Shown here: positions 27,977 to 37,236 of the stretch, piece after piece
Layout of the letters: each line of letters opens with the position of its first letter
Numbering within the stretch: the first letter of the stretch is position 1
Assembly (NCBI GenBank): GCA_905480385.1
Contig: CAJQQC010000030.1
Span: 1-49,542, forward strand
Length of the DNA stretch: 49,542 nucleotides
From: an uncultured Winogradskyella sp.
Lineage (GTDB): Bacteria > Bacteroidota > Bacteroidia > Flavobacteriales > Flavobacteriaceae
Direction of reading: 5' to 3'
Position numbers and translations under genes: made by a program
The notes under the pieces: model-generated
What the model was told of the DNA's origin: nothing
Seen by the model: the letters and a program-made list of their open reading frames with translations, nothing else
Database searches by the model: none

Positions 27977-29521
27977 TTATTTGATTTTGTTACCATTTTT
28001 ATCAAAAAAATGATATTCAAGATAAGTGTAAGCATCTCTAGGTAAAATTTTTACCCATTTTTTGTGTTCAAAAAACCATTTTGAACGTATTGATGGATAC
28101 CCTTTGGTTAAAAAGGCCGCTATAAAAGGATGTGCATGTAATGCGACCTTTTTATAGTCTTTTTTGTAAATCCTTTTTAGGTCTTGATTAATACGCTCAA
28201 CCACCTTAATTGGTGCTTCGATTTCGTCTCCACCAACAGCATTTGGATTTACTTCTTTAGTTTTTATATTACGTTCTGGCCTAACGCGTTGTCTGGTTAT
28301 TTGCACTAATCCAAACTTACTCGGCGGTAATATTTTGTGCTTTGCTTTGTCATCTTTCATTTCGTCACGAAGATGATTATAGAGTTTTTTTCTGTTTTCT
28401 GCTTTACCCATATCGATAAAATCGATAACGATAATGCCACCCATATCACGTAAACGTAATTGTCTAGCAACTTCTGAAGCAGATATAAGATTAACCTCTA
28501 AAGCAGTGTCTTCTTGGTTTTTCTCTTTATTAGAGCGATTACCACTGTTTACATCTACAACATGTAAGGCTTCAGTATGTTCTATAACTAAATAAGCGCC
28601 TTTAGCCATGCTTACGGTACGTCCGAATGATGTTTTTATTTGACGTTCAATACCAAATTTATCAAAAATCGGCATGCCGTTTTTGTAATGCTTAACAATG
28701 TTTTCCTTTTTTGGTGCAATTTGATGCACGTAATCTTTTACTTGTCCATACAAAACCTCATCATCGACATAAATACCAGAGAATGAATCGTTAAAAATGT
28801 CTCTCAAAATTGAGGATGCTTTATTCATTTCTCCCAGTACTTTTGTTGGGTGATGCGCTTTGTAGAGTTTTTTACACATTGCTGTCCATCTATCCAACAA
28901 GTTCTGTAAATCACTATCTATTTCGGCCACTTTTTTACCTTCTGCAACGGTACGTATAATAACGCCGAAACCTTTAGGGGTAATACTTTTTACCAAACGT
29001 TTAAGGCGATCTTTTTCTTCTTGAGATTCTATTTTTTGAGAAACAGATATACGATTAGAAAAAGGGACTAAAACAATGTAACGACCAGCAATAGATAATT
29101 CTGAACTAATGCGAGGTCCTTTGGTAGAAATTGGCTCTTTTACAACTTGTACTAATAGTGATTGATTAGACTTTATAGCTTCTGCAATTTTGCCATGCTT
29201 GTCTAAATCTTTTTCAAAAGGAAAGTTTTTTAGTGAGTAATCTCTTAATTTCCCTGTGCTTACACGTTTAATGAATTTTAAAAGAGAAGGCAATTGTGGT
29301 CCTAAATCATGGTAATGCAAAAAAGCATCTTTCTCATAACCTACGTTAACAAATGCGGCGTTTAAACCAGGAATAACTTTACGTATTTTGGCAATAAAAA
29401 TATCACCAACGGCAAAGTTGTTATCCTCATCATCTTTGTGCAATTCAATAAGTTTTCCATCTTTTAATAAGGCAAAATCAACAATATCTGAACTCGATCT
29501 TACGATTAATTCTTTGTTCAT
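27977..29521 (-). CDS. rng: Ribonuclease E/G family protein
   Basis: The 514-residue protein has an N-terminal S1 RNA-binding region (GDIFIAKIRKVIPGLNAAFV, then GYEKDAFLHYHDLG) and a catalytic RNase E/G domain with HVVDVNSGNRS and GGIIVIDFIDMG, which carry the two magnesium-binding Asp residues. After FGLVQITRQRVRPERNI the usual zinc-link CPxC is missing and replaced by KTKEVNPNA. Length matches RNase G rather than RNase E. It cuts single-stranded RNA in 16S rRNA 5' processing and mRNA decay. It lies on the minus strand after HU and the 29-residue peptide gene, with a terminator between, so it probably has its own promoter. Confidence 0.95.
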   Translation of the reverse strand: MNKELIVRSSSDIVDFALLKDGKLIELHKDDEDNNFAVGDIFIAKIRKVIPGLNAAFVNVGYEKDAFLHYHDLGPQLPSLLKFIKRVSTGKLRDYSLKNFPFEKDLDKHGKIAEAIKSNQSLLVQVVKEPISTKGPRISSELSIAGRYIVLVPFSNRISVSQKIESQEEKDRLKRLVKSITPKGFGVIIRTVAEGKKVAEIDSDLQNLLDRWTAMCKKLYKAHHPTKVLGEMNKASSILRDIFNDSFSGIYVDDEVLYGQVKDYVHQIAPKKENIVKHYKNGMPIFDKFGIERQIKTSFGRTVSMAKGAYLVIEHTEALHVVDVNSGNRSNKEKNQEDTALEVNLISASEVARQLRLRDMGGIIVIDFIDMGKAENRKKLYNHLRDEMKDDKAKHKILPPSKFGLVQITRQRVRPERNIKTKEVNPNAVGGDEIEAPIKVVERINQDLKRIYKKDYKKVALHAHPFIAAFLTKGYPSIRSKWFFEHKKWVKILPRDAYTYLEYHFFDKNGNKIK

Positions 29522-29589
29522 AATGTAGATTTAAATCTATCTCTTAATTGAGACAGATGGATTTTACTTAATTTTTTGACACAGGATGT

Positions 29590-29606
29590 TCCCGAATTAT
29601 TCGGGA
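29590..29606. repeat. Short palindrome upstream of rng
   Basis: TCCCGAA and TTCGGGA pair across TAT (7-bp arms, 3-base loop). It lies about 70 bases before the RNase G start, in its probable leader. It could be a 5' UTR hairpin or one copy of a dispersed repeat; only one copy is in this window. Confidence 0.5.
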
Positions 29607-29681
29607 TTCCAGTAAATCGATGGTGCAATCTATTAAATACAACCAAAGATTTTATATCAAAGAACGTTATTTTAAAACCGA

Positions 29682-29708
29682 AAAAAGTAGTTATCTAAAC
29701 TACTTTTT
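29682..29708 (-). terminator. Terminator after the 29-residue peptide gene
   Basis: AAAAAGTAGTT and its complement pair across a 5-base loop. On the minus strand the T run follows the stem directly. It begins 5 bases after the peptide stop codon and separates it from rng. Confidence 0.8.
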
Positions 29709-29712
29709 CGAT

Positions 29713-29802
29713 TTATTTTTTCTTGTGACGATTAGCGCGTCTACGTTTTTTACGCTTATGCGTCGCTACCTTGTGTCTTTTTCTTTTTTTACCACTTGGC
29801 AT
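29713..29802 (-). CDS. 29-residue ribosomal-type peptide (AURKAIP1/COX24 domain, bS22/mS38-like)
   Basis: This tiny gene reads MPSGKKRKRHKVATHKRK, then a run of Lys and Arg, ending RHKKK and TAA: 29 residues, 18 of them Lys or Arg. It matches the short Bacteroidota peptide annotated as AURKAIP1/COX24 domain, related to the mitochondrial small-subunit protein mS38 and mycobacterial bS22. Such peptides sit in the decoding-centre region of the small subunit. The gene is 42 bases after HU on the same strand and is followed by a clear terminator. Recognition is from memory of the family; its place on the ribosome is inference. Confidence 0.8.
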   Translation of the reverse strand: MPSGKKRKRHKVATHKRKKRRRANRHKKK

Positions 29803-29844
29803 AAATAATTCGTTTTTAAATTAATATTTTACTTAATAATATGT

Positions 29845-30135
29845 TTAGTTCACTTCTACTTTAGATTTAACACCTTCTAAAAAGATTTTAGCTGGTTTAA
29901 ATGCTGGTATATTGTGCGCTGGTATTTTTATTGTTGTGTTTTTAGAGATATTACGACCTGTTTTTTCTGCTCTTGTTTTAATTATAAAGCTTCCAAAGCC
30001 TCTTAAATAAACATTATCACCACTCTCTAAAGAGGTTTTTACTTCATCCATAAAAGATTCTACTGTAGCTTGTACATCACCTTTTTCAATTCCTAATTTA
30101 TCAGAAATTTTAGCCACTAAATCTGCTTTTGTCAT
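29845..30135 (-). CDS. HU-family DNA-binding protein
   Basis: The 96-residue protein is a complete HU/IHF subunit: MTKADLVAKISDKLGIEKG, then VQATVESFMDEVKTSLESGD, then the arm region RGFGSFIIKTRAEKTGRNIS, PAHNIPAFKPAKIF and a short tail. HU bends DNA and compacts the nucleoid. The gene has its own promoter (30177-30208) divergent from mutY. The 29-residue peptide gene follows after 42 bases and may be co-transcribed. Confidence 0.95.
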   Translation of the reverse strand: MTKADLVAKISDKLGIEKGDVQATVESFMDEVKTSLESGDNVYLRGFGSFIIKTRAEKTGRNISKNTTIKIPAHNIPAFKPAKIFLEGVKSKVEVN

Positions 30136-30176
30136 TTTGTCTAATTTATTGTGTTACTACTATTTATAAGGGTTTG

Positions 30177-30208
30177 CAAATATATGTAATTTAATTTCAA
30201 TATTTCAA
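30177..30208 (-). promoter_or_regulatory. Promoter of the HU gene
   Basis: On the minus strand TTG (30208-30206), 21 bases, then TATATTTG (30184-30177), 42 bases before the start codon. Matches the Bacteroidota consensus. Confidence 0.6.
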
Positions 30209-30242
30209 ACGTAATTCATTAAAATTTAAGCTTATATAGTTT

Positions 30243-30250
30243 TATGTTTG
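30243..30250 (+). promoter_or_regulatory. Probable -7 element for mutY
   Basis: TATGTTTG matches TAnnTTTG and lies 22 bases before the mutY ATG. No good TTG is seen at the -33 position. Confidence 0.5.
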
Positions 30251-30272
30251 CACTTGCTTACACTTTTTATAA

Positions 30273-31313
30273 ATGAATTTTTCAAAAAACGTAATTAACT
30301 GGTATTCAGATAATAAAAGAGATTTACCATGGCGACATACAGTAAACCCCTACTTCATTTGGCTCTCAGAAATCATATTACAACAAACACAAGTCAAGCA
30401 AGGATTACCTTATTACGAATCTTTTGTAAAAACATTTCCTACAGTTTATGATCTTGCTAAAAGTGATGAACAAACTGTTTTGAAATTATGGCAAGGTCTA
30501 GGCTATTATTCTAGAGCTAGAAATTTACATTTTACAGCCAAATATATAGTTAATGAATTAGGTGGTAACTTCCCAAATTCTTATAGCGAAATAATAAAGC
30601 TTAAAGGTATTGGCGATTATACAGCAAGTGCTATTGCCTCTATTGCCTTTGGAGAAACTACAGCTGTTGTAGATGGAAATGTCTATAGGGTTTTGTCACG
30701 TTTTTTTGGTATTGAGACGCCAATAAACTCCACAAAAGGTATAAAGGAGTTTAAAGCTCTAGCAACCGAATTAATAGATAAAAGAGAACCTGCAACTTTT
30801 AATCAGGCCATAATGGAATTTGGAGCCCAACAATGCAAACCAAAAAAACCTTATTGTATTATTTGTCCGCTTCAATCTGGATGTATTGCTTTTCTAAAAA
30901 ATCAAACTTCAGGGCTACCCGTAAAGTTGAAAAAAATAAAAATAAGACACCGCTATTTTAACTATTTAGTCATCATTGATCAGCATAAGAAAACTATTAT
31001 TGAGCAACGTACTGAAAAAGGGATTTGGCAGAATTTATATCAATTCCCACTTATAGAATCTAAAGAAAGTATAGATGTTTATGAATTTGAAAAAGAAATA
31101 TCAAAACACAAACTTATTAAAAATTTAAAATTTCAAATCAACCTTTTTAACGAAAAAGATGTTATTCACAAGCTATCGCATCAACATTTACATACTAAGT
31201 TTTGGATTATAGAAACTGACCCGATAACTGAAAAATCTATTTCAGCAGAAAACCTCAAAGATTATCCTGTACCCGCTTTAATTAGTGAATTTATAAATAA
31301 ATTTAAATTTTAA
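30273..31313 (+). CDS. mutY: A/G-specific adenine glycosylase MutY
   Basis: The product is 346 residues. The catalytic domain opens with PWRHTVNPYFIWLSEIILQQ (catalytic Glu), followed by the helix-hairpin-helix LKGIGDYTASAIASIAFGE and VVDGNVYRVLSRFFG with the catalytic Asp. An iron-sulfur loop C-x6-C-x2-C-x5-C is complete near residues 190-206. A NUDIX-like C-terminal domain follows. MutY removes adenine mispaired with 8-oxoguanine. It heads a plus-strand run of mutY, ssb, gldE, gldD. Confidence 0.96.
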   Translation: MNFSKNVINWYSDNKRDLPWRHTVNPYFIWLSEIILQQTQVKQGLPYYESFVKTFPTVYDLAKSDEQTVLKLWQGLGYYSRARNLHFTAKYIVNELGGNFPNSYSEIIKLKGIGDYTASAIASIAFGETTAVVDGNVYRVLSRFFGIETPINSTKGIKEFKALATELIDKREPATFNQAIMEFGAQQCKPKKPYCIICPLQSGCIAFLKNQTSGLPVKLKKIKIRHRYFNYLVIIDQHKKTIIEQRTEKGIWQNLYQFPLIESKESIDVYEFEKEISKHKLIKNLKFQINLFNEKDVIHKLSHQHLHTKFWIIETDPITEKSISAENLKDYPVPALISEFINKFKF

Positions 31314-31361
31314 AAACACACCTATCCTTATTTTTATTATTTTTAATAAGTAGAAGTTGCG

Positions 31362-31369
31362 TAATTTTG
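31362..31369 (+). promoter_or_regulatory. Probable -7 element for ssb
   Basis: TAATTTTG matches TAnnTTTG, 24 bases before the ssb ATG at 31394. The in-frame TTG at 31367 is part of this box and so cannot be the start. Confidence 0.5.
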
Positions 31370-31393
31370 TACGCTACAATAAAAAAAATTATT

Positions 31394-31840
31394 ATGTCTG
31401 GAACTTTAAATAAAGTAATGCTCATTGGGAATTTAGGTGACGAAGTTAAGATGCATTATTTTGATGATAAAAATTGCGTCGGACGATTTCCAATTGCAAC
31501 TAGCGAAAGCTATGTGAGTAAACAAACAAACGAACGTATAACTAATACAGAATGGCACAATATCGTTGTAAGAAATAAGGCTGCCGAAATTTGTGAAAAA
31601 TACCTAAAAAAAGGAGATAAAATTTATATTGAAGGAAGAATTAAAACGCGTAAATGGACTGATGATAAAGGTATGGAGCGTTACTCTACCGAAATACAAT
31701 GTAATGAATTTACGTTTTTAACACCTAAAGGAGAGCAACAAAACGCTAGTGTATCACAAAATACAACAGCCAACGGCACAGGCTCTGAAGCCACTGAAGC
31801 ACCCGCAATAAATAATGGTAACGACGATTTGCCATTTTAA
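31394..31840 (+). CDS. ssb: Single-stranded DNA-binding protein
   Basis: From the ATG at 31394 the product is 148 residues, beginning MSGTLNKVMLIGNLGDEVKM. The OB fold covers about 1-110, with ERITNTEWHNIVVRNKAAEI and KGDKIYIEGRIKTRKWTDD. A flexible Gln/Asn/Thr-rich part ends in the acidic tip DDLPF, which binds partner proteins of replication and repair. A longer frame from a TTG at 31367 is rejected because that codon lies in the promoter box. It lies between mutY and gldE, a conserved order in Flavobacteriia. Confidence 0.96.
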   Translation: MSGTLNKVMLIGNLGDEVKMHYFDDKNCVGRFPIATSESYVSKQTNERITNTEWHNIVVRNKAAEICEKYLKKGDKIYIEGRIKTRKWTDDKGMERYSTEIQCNEFTFLTPKGEQQNASVSQNTTANGTGSEATEAPAINNGNDDLPF

Positions 31841-31863
31841 TCTTAAATTAAACACTTATAATT

Positions 31864-33174
31864 TTGGATCCTGACCCCAGTAGTTTATTACTAATATTTT
31901 TAGAGATAAACACTTCGTTTCTCGTAAGTTTTGTTTTGCTTTTCATTTTACTTTTGTGTTCTGCTTTAATATCTGGTGCTGAAGTTGCACTATTTTCCTT
32001 AAAAAAAGGAGATATCGAAACTGCTGATGCTGATAGCTCTAAAAGTATAATTTTAATTACATCTCTTTTAGAACGTCCAAAAAAACTACTAGCAACCATA
32101 TTAGTTGCTAATAATTTTATAAATATTGCCATAGTAATTTTGTTCGCCTACATAGGTAAGTTTTTATTCTCATCTATTGAAAATGAAGTGTTTCGGTTTT
32201 TATTAGAAGTTATTTGTGCGACATTTTTAATCCTATTATTTGGTGAGATTATCCCTAAAATTTATGCGAGTCGGAATAGTTTAAAATTCTCCATAGCCAT
32301 AGCAAGACCTCTCCGATTTTTAGATGTTGTTTTTTCTCCTATTAGCATACCATTGCAATTTATTACCATCCAAATACAAAATGGATTGGGTAAACAAAAA
32401 TCTAATATTAGTGTTGATCAATTATCACAAGCTTTAGAGCTTACCAATGACGATGATACCACAAAAGAAGAGCAACAAATTTTACAAAGTATTGTATCGT
32501 TTGGAAATACAGATACTAAGCAAGTGATGCGTCCTCGTATGGATATTTTCGCTGTAAATATTGATGCAGAATTTAATACTATAATACCAGAAATTATTAA
32601 TAATGGATATTCTAGAATACCTGTTTTTGAAGAAAATATAGATAAAGTTGTTGGTATCCTGTATGTTAAAGATTTACTACCACATCTTAACAAAAAAATA
32701 TTTGATTGGAAAACTATTTTAAGAGAACCATTTTTTGTACCCGAAAACAAAAAATTGGATGACCTTATGCAAGAGTTTCAAATAAAAAAAGTGCATCTAG
32801 CTATTGTAGTTGATGAATATGGTGGCACATCTGGTGTAATTTCACTTGAGGATATTATTGAGGAAATTGTAGGTGATATCAGCGATGAATATGATGTTGA
32901 CGACCTCAATTTTTCTAAGATAGATGAAAACAATTACAGGTTTGATGGTAAAACCTCTTTAAAAGACATTTATAAAATTTTATCTATTGAAGATAATAGT
33001 CTTTTTGAAGACAAAAAAGGTGAAGCTGAGACCATTGCTGGTTTTATATTAGAATTATCTGGAGGTTTTCCAAGAGTTGGAATTGAAATAAATTTTGGAA
33101 ATTACGTTTTTACTATAGAGGCCATTGATAAAAAAAGGATAAAACAGATAAGGTTAACTATCGTAAATCATTAA
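31864..33174 (+). CDS. gldE: Gliding motility-associated protein GldE (CNNM/CBS family)
   Basis: The 436-residue protein must use a non-ATG start: no ATG occurs before the membrane domain, and TTG at 31864 gives a product starting with DPDPSS after the initiator Met, which fits the family. An in-frame stop lies at 31849. It has a DUF21 membrane domain (about 1-190; SALISGAEVALFSLKKGD), a CBS pair (about 200-330; MRPRMDIFAV, VVDEYGGTSGVISLEDIIEE) and a CorC/HlyC C-terminal domain. GldE supports GldD in gliding and type IX secretion; its exact activity is not known. gldD follows after 41 bases. Confidence 0.93.
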   Translation: MDPDPSSLLLIFLEINTSFLVSFVLLFILLLCSALISGAEVALFSLKKGDIETADADSSKSIILITSLLERPKKLLATILVANNFINIAIVILFAYIGKFLFSSIENEVFRFLLEVICATFLILLFGEIIPKIYASRNSLKFSIAIARPLRFLDVVFSPISIPLQFITIQIQNGLGKQKSNISVDQLSQALELTNDDDTTKEEQQILQSIVSFGNTDTKQVMRPRMDIFAVNIDAEFNTIIPEIINNGYSRIPVFEENIDKVVGILYVKDLLPHLNKKIFDWKTILREPFFVPENKKLDDLMQEFQIKKVHLAIVVDEYGGTSGVISLEDIIEEIVGDISDEYDVDDLNFSKIDENNYRFDGKTSLKDIYKILSIEDNSLFEDKKGEAETIAGFILELSGGFPRVGIEINFGNYVFTIEAIDKKRIKQIRLTIVNH

Positions 33175-33215
33175 AATTTTAATAATAAATATACTGCATC
33201 AAGTTCAGCATAACA

Positions 33216-33788
33216 ATGAAAAAAATCCTAATTACTATCTGTGTTTTATTTATTTTAGGTTGTGGTGATGACCCATTACCCAAACCTAAAGCATTCTTAA
33301 GGCTAGATTACCCCAATCCGATCTATAAAAGTGTTGATATTCCAGTGCCATTTTCTTTTGATAAAAATGAATTGGCAAAATCTATAACTAAAATAAAGAA
33401 TAGTGAAAACGGAAATTCTTTCAGTATAGATATAGAATATCCTTCTCTTAAAGGGACAGTATATCTAACTTATAAAAAAGTTACTAAAGATAATTTACGT
33501 GATTTATTGAGGGATGCTCAAAACTTAACTCAAAAACACACACAAAAAGCAGATCAGATTCAAAGCAATGTTTTTATGAACCCTGAAAAACAAGTTTACG
33601 GTATGTTTTATGAGGTTGGAGGTAATGCAGCTTCTCAATCTCAGTTTTATGCAACAGACAGTATAAATCACTTTTTAAGTGGTTCTTTGTACTTCTACAC
33701 AAAGCCCAATTACGACTCTATTTATCCTGCTGCTATTTACCTCAGAAATGATATAAAACGAGTTGTGGAAAGTTTAGATTGGAAATAA
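33216..33788 (+). CDS. gldD: Gliding motility lipoprotein GldD
   Basis: The product is 190 residues with a lipoprotein signal MKKILITICVLFILGC, then the GldD start PKPKAFLRLDYPNPIYK and the conserved VYGMFYEVGGNAASQSQFYA and FLSGSLYFYTKPNYDS. GldD is an essential gliding protein of Flavobacterium needed for type IX secretion. It is the last gene of mutY-ssb-gldE-gldD and is followed by a strong terminator. The presence of a T9SS cargo protein at 2862-3557 fits. Confidence 0.95.
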   Translation: MKKILITICVLFILGCGDDPLPKPKAFLRLDYPNPIYKSVDIPVPFSFDKNELAKSITKIKNSENGNSFSIDIEYPSLKGTVYLTYKKVTKDNLRDLLRDAQNLTQKHTQKADQIQSNVFMNPEKQVYGMFYEVGGNAASQSQFYATDSINHFLSGSLYFYTKPNYDSIYPAAIYLRNDIKRVVESLDWK

Positions 33789-33808
33789 TGATTACAGTTA
33801 ATAAAAAC

Positions 33809-33839
33809 AAAAAGCGCAACTTTAAAAGTTGCGCTTTTT
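33809..33839. terminator. Bidirectional terminator between gldD and the TonB receptor gene
   Basis: AAAAAGCGCAACTTT and its exact complement form a 15-bp stem around one base, with a T run on the plus strand. It serves the convergent genes on both sides. Confidence 0.9.
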
Positions 33840-33858
33840 TTATTTACTCATTAAGATA

Positions 33859-36800
33859 TTAGAATGAATATCTTAAACCAATTTGCATTTGCCATCTTGA
33901 AGACTGAATGCCTCTATCATCAATTTGCTTGATATTATTTATACCTGAATCAAGAACTCTGAAAACTGGATCAGGTCCTGCAGTTCTTGTTTGTAAGATT
34001 TGAACGTTACCACTTGCAAAGTTTCTATTACCCCAATCTTTATTTAAGAAGTTAGTAAAGTTAAAAATATCAAAAGTAGCTTGGAATGTGTGTTTTTTAC
34101 CCCATGCGTTAACTGAGAAATCTTGAGCAACTCTTAAATCAATTACATGACTCCATGGTCCTTGAGTACCATTTCTCTCTGCATATTGTCCTCTTCTACT
34201 ACTAAGATATTCATTACCGCTAATTATTGCATCTAATGTCATCCATTCGTCATTAGTTGATCCACTGTTGTTAGAATCCTCTAATGTGATTTCAGTAGCA
34301 TCAGCTGGCACATATATTAGTGCATTATCTCTAGAATCATCGTTCAATAAATCTCTTCCATCTCTGTAAGTAAATGAATACGGTCTTGATTCTGCACCTT
34401 CATAAAATAATCCGATTTTTGTAGATATATTTTCGTTCCATTGAAAGTCTAAACCAAAATTACTTGTAATTCTGTGTCCTTGATTAAAATCAGATCTTGT
34501 TACTGGTAAATTAGAGTTCTTTCCGTTAACCGTTTGTATACCTCTCCATTGTGAACTATTCTGTGATGATGTTCCATCAAAAATAGCTGTAGTTTCTCCG
34601 TAAGAATAATTAACTGCACCTTCAAGAGCTAACCAATCTGTTAGATTTGTATATGGCTTACGTAAAGAAAAAGTTGTATTCCACGAATCGCCAGCACCTG
34701 TATTAGAAGCAAGCATAATTCGTCCATAAGTTGGATCAACTTCATCTCGTCTGTCATAAAATGGTCTTCCATCTGCACCATTTAAAAATCCTACAGGTCC
34801 ACCTACATTTAAATTTTCGTAGTAAATCTCAGTTATATTATCTACCCAAAAAGCATCTACGCTAGCAATTAATCCTAAGAAAGGTAATTTTTGATCAACA
34901 GCTATATTCATTTTAAATCTTTGAGGTAATTTAAAATCTGGAGCAAATAAATCGATATTACCACCTGTTCCACCAGAACCAGGTGCAACATGTACAGGTT
35001 GGTTATTAATATCTGGATTAAAGTTGACACCTCCACTTATATTAAAGATATTTGAATATCCTCCAGTAACACCGTTATTGTTATATGTCCCACCAGGCCA
35101 TACTAAAGGAAGTCTAGATGTAAAAATCCCTAAGCCACCTCTAATCTGAGTTGTTTTATTTCCTTTAACATCCCAGTTAAATCCTAACCTTGGTGATAAA
35201 TGTGCTTGAGTCCTAACTCCTTTACCTACTCTTGCACCTTGTAAATCTTTTCCTGCCGCTTCAAGAATTGGAACGGTAGTATTATTAAAAGCGTCATTAA
35301 CAGCGCCATCTTCCCAAATAGGAAAATCAAAACGAATACCAGCAGTTAACTTAAAGTTATCTGAAACTTGTACCTCGTCTTGAACATAGAAACCTAATTG
35401 AGATGTATTAAATTGTGATGCACCATCCGATTCGTCTCCTACAGTACCAGAACCAACTAGAGAATATCCTTTTTGGTAAAAATCTACAATATCGTTGTTA
35501 AAATCACTTACACTATTAAACGTGTAATCTCCGTAATTAAAAGCAAAGAATAAATTCTTGATTTTTGCGAACTCATTGTGTGTACCTATTGTGACTGTAT
35601 GTCTGCCTTTATAAATTTCAAAGTTATTTGTAATTGTTAAAACATCCTGGTCTAGTAAGTTAGCCGTAGAGAAAGGCTCAGCACCAAAGGTAATAGTCCC
35701 AGCACCATCATCTATATCAACAGATGGAAATGGGCTTCCCAGTGGATCTCTATCATCTCTTACTCTAGTGTAACCTAATAAGAAGTTATTACTGATATTA
35801 TTACCTTGATAATTCCATTCTAAAGAAGACGAAAAAGTCTTGGTATTAAATAACTCAGAACCATTAATGAAAGATATTCTGCTGTTACTAGAACCTCTTG
35901 CCTCTAAATTATCTGCTCCTGCATATCTTGTACTTAAAGATAATTTATTGTTGTCATTAATATTCCAATCTAACTTCATAGTTATCTTATCACTCTCTAA
36001 TGTTCTTGTGTTATTTTCAAAACCTCCAACATCATATCCATATTGAGATGATATTGAACTTGCAAGTGCATTTATTTCAGCTAAACTGGAGTCACCCGTA
36101 TAGTTACTAAAATTGAAAGGTTGAGGTGTTTCGTCGTCTTGTCTTTCATAATTTAAGAAAAAGAATAATTTATCTTTAATGATGGGACCACCCACGCGTA
36201 CACCATAGGTTTGTGCTGTAAATTCATCTAGTTTTTCTCTAGTCTCGCCTTGACCTACAAGATCTACAGGAGTTTTACCAGCTAAATCTTGATTTCTTAC
36301 AAATCCATAAGCAGATCCTGACCATTCATTACTACCACTTCTTGTAACAGCACTTATTGCTCCACCAGCAAAACCAGAAATTTTAACATCAAAAGGTGCT
36401 AGTTGCACAGTAAAAGACTCAATAGCATCAACAGAAAATGGATTAACACCTGTCTGACCACCGTTAGTTCCTGAACCAGCTAAACCAAATACATCATTAT
36501 TTACTGCTCCATCTATATAGATCCCATTATATCTGTTGTTTTGACCACCTAGCGAAATTGAGAAACCGTCGTTACCTTCGGTAATTTGAGCTTGAGGTGT
36601 CAACCTAACAAAATCCGCAATTGATCTAGATGTTTGAGGCAAAGTTTCTATTTGACGCTTGCTAATATTAGTAGCTGCACCCGTTTTGTTAGAATCAAAA
36701 ATACCAGTTCTATCAGCTGTTATTACTACCTCATCCAGGGCATTTGTATCCTCTGTTAATTTAGTGCTAATTCTCTCTGAATTACCTAATTGTAAAAAGA

Positions 36801-37086
36801 CATTTTGCCTTGTAAATGTTTTGAATCCAACATATGAAATTGTTACGGTGTATGGACCACCTGTTCTCATGTTTGATATACGATAATAACCTTCAAAGTC
36901 TGTCGCAGCTCCATATTTACTTCCAGTAGGAATGTGAATAGCGACAACTGTAGCACCTGGCAAGGGCTCTCCTAGATCATCAGTGATTTGACCGCCAAGT
37001 GAGGCTGTAGTCACACCTTGTGCAAAAGAAACTGTTGTAAAAAGAAGTACAACAGTGACAAATAAAAATTTAGTAATGTTTTTCAT
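33859..37086 (-). CDS. TonB-dependent receptor, Oar-like, with carboxypeptidase-regulatory-like domain
   Basis: From the ATG at 37086 the product is 1075 residues with a signal peptide MKNITKFLFVTVVLLFTTVS. A longer frame to 37122 only adds 12 residues in front of the signal. A beta-sandwich domain (about 22-110; TDDLGEPLPGATVVAIHIPT) precedes the plug (about 118-240; ALDEVVITADR and INRY-type repeats with GGQNNRYNGIYIDGAVNN). The 22-strand barrel fills the rest and ends QIGLRYSF with the terminal Phe of outer-membrane barrels. Substrate is unknown; no SusD partner is adjacent. It stands alone, bounded by terminators and the pgi operon. Confidence 0.93.
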   Translation of the reverse strand: MKNITKFLFVTVVLLFTTVSFAQGVTTASLGGQITDDLGEPLPGATVVAIHIPTGSKYGAATDFEGYYRISNMRTGGPYTVTISYVGFKTFTRQNVFLQLGNSERISTKLTEDTNALDEVVITADRTGIFDSNKTGAATNISKRQIETLPQTSRSIADFVRLTPQAQITEGNDGFSISLGGQNNRYNGIYIDGAVNNDVFGLAGSGTNGGQTGVNPFSVDAIESFTVQLAPFDVKISGFAGGAISAVTRSGSNEWSGSAYGFVRNQDLAGKTPVDLVGQGETREKLDEFTAQTYGVRVGGPIIKDKLFFFLNYERQDDETPQPFNFSNYTGDSSLAEINALASSISSQYGYDVGGFENNTRTLESDKITMKLDWNINDNNKLSLSTRYAGADNLEARGSSNSRISFINGSELFNTKTFSSSLEWNYQGNNISNNFLLGYTRVRDDRDPLGSPFPSVDIDDGAGTITFGAEPFSTANLLDQDVLTITNNFEIYKGRHTVTIGTHNEFAKIKNLFFAFNYGDYTFNSVSDFNNDIVDFYQKGYSLVGSGTVGDESDGASQFNTSQLGFYVQDEVQVSDNFKLTAGIRFDFPIWEDGAVNDAFNNTTVPILEAAGKDLQGARVGKGVRTQAHLSPRLGFNWDVKGNKTTQIRGGLGIFTSRLPLVWPGGTYNNNGVTGGYSNIFNISGGVNFNPDINNQPVHVAPGSGGTGGNIDLFAPDFKLPQRFKMNIAVDQKLPFLGLIASVDAFWVDNITEIYYENLNVGGPVGFLNGADGRPFYDRRDEVDPTYGRIMLASNTGAGDSWNTTFSLRKPYTNLTDWLALEGAVNYSYGETTAIFDGTSSQNSSQWRGIQTVNGKNSNLPVTRSDFNQGHRITSNFGLDFQWNENISTKIGLFYEGAESRPYSFTYRDGRDLLNDDSRDNALIYVPADATEITLEDSNNSGSTNDEWMTLDAIISGNEYLSSRRGQYAERNGTQGPWSHVIDLRVAQDFSVNAWGKKHTFQATFDIFNFTNFLNKDWGNRNFASGNVQILQTRTAGPDPVFRVLDSGINNIKQIDDRGIQSSRWQMQIGLRYSF

Positions 37087-37236
37087 GTTATAAATAAGTT
37101 GATTAACTCGGTAAAAATACAACTAATATCACTTAAAACATTAACTCAATGTTAAGATATTTTAACAACTTATTAACCATGCAAAATAAACCTAAATTGT
37201 CAGGCTTATGGTCATATCATTTAGGCAGGATATCAT

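Noticed and set aside
29620..29808. A 62-codon plus-strand frame between rng and HU
   Set aside because: It overlaps a terminator and is antisense to the 29-residue ribosomal-type peptide gene, which is the real one.
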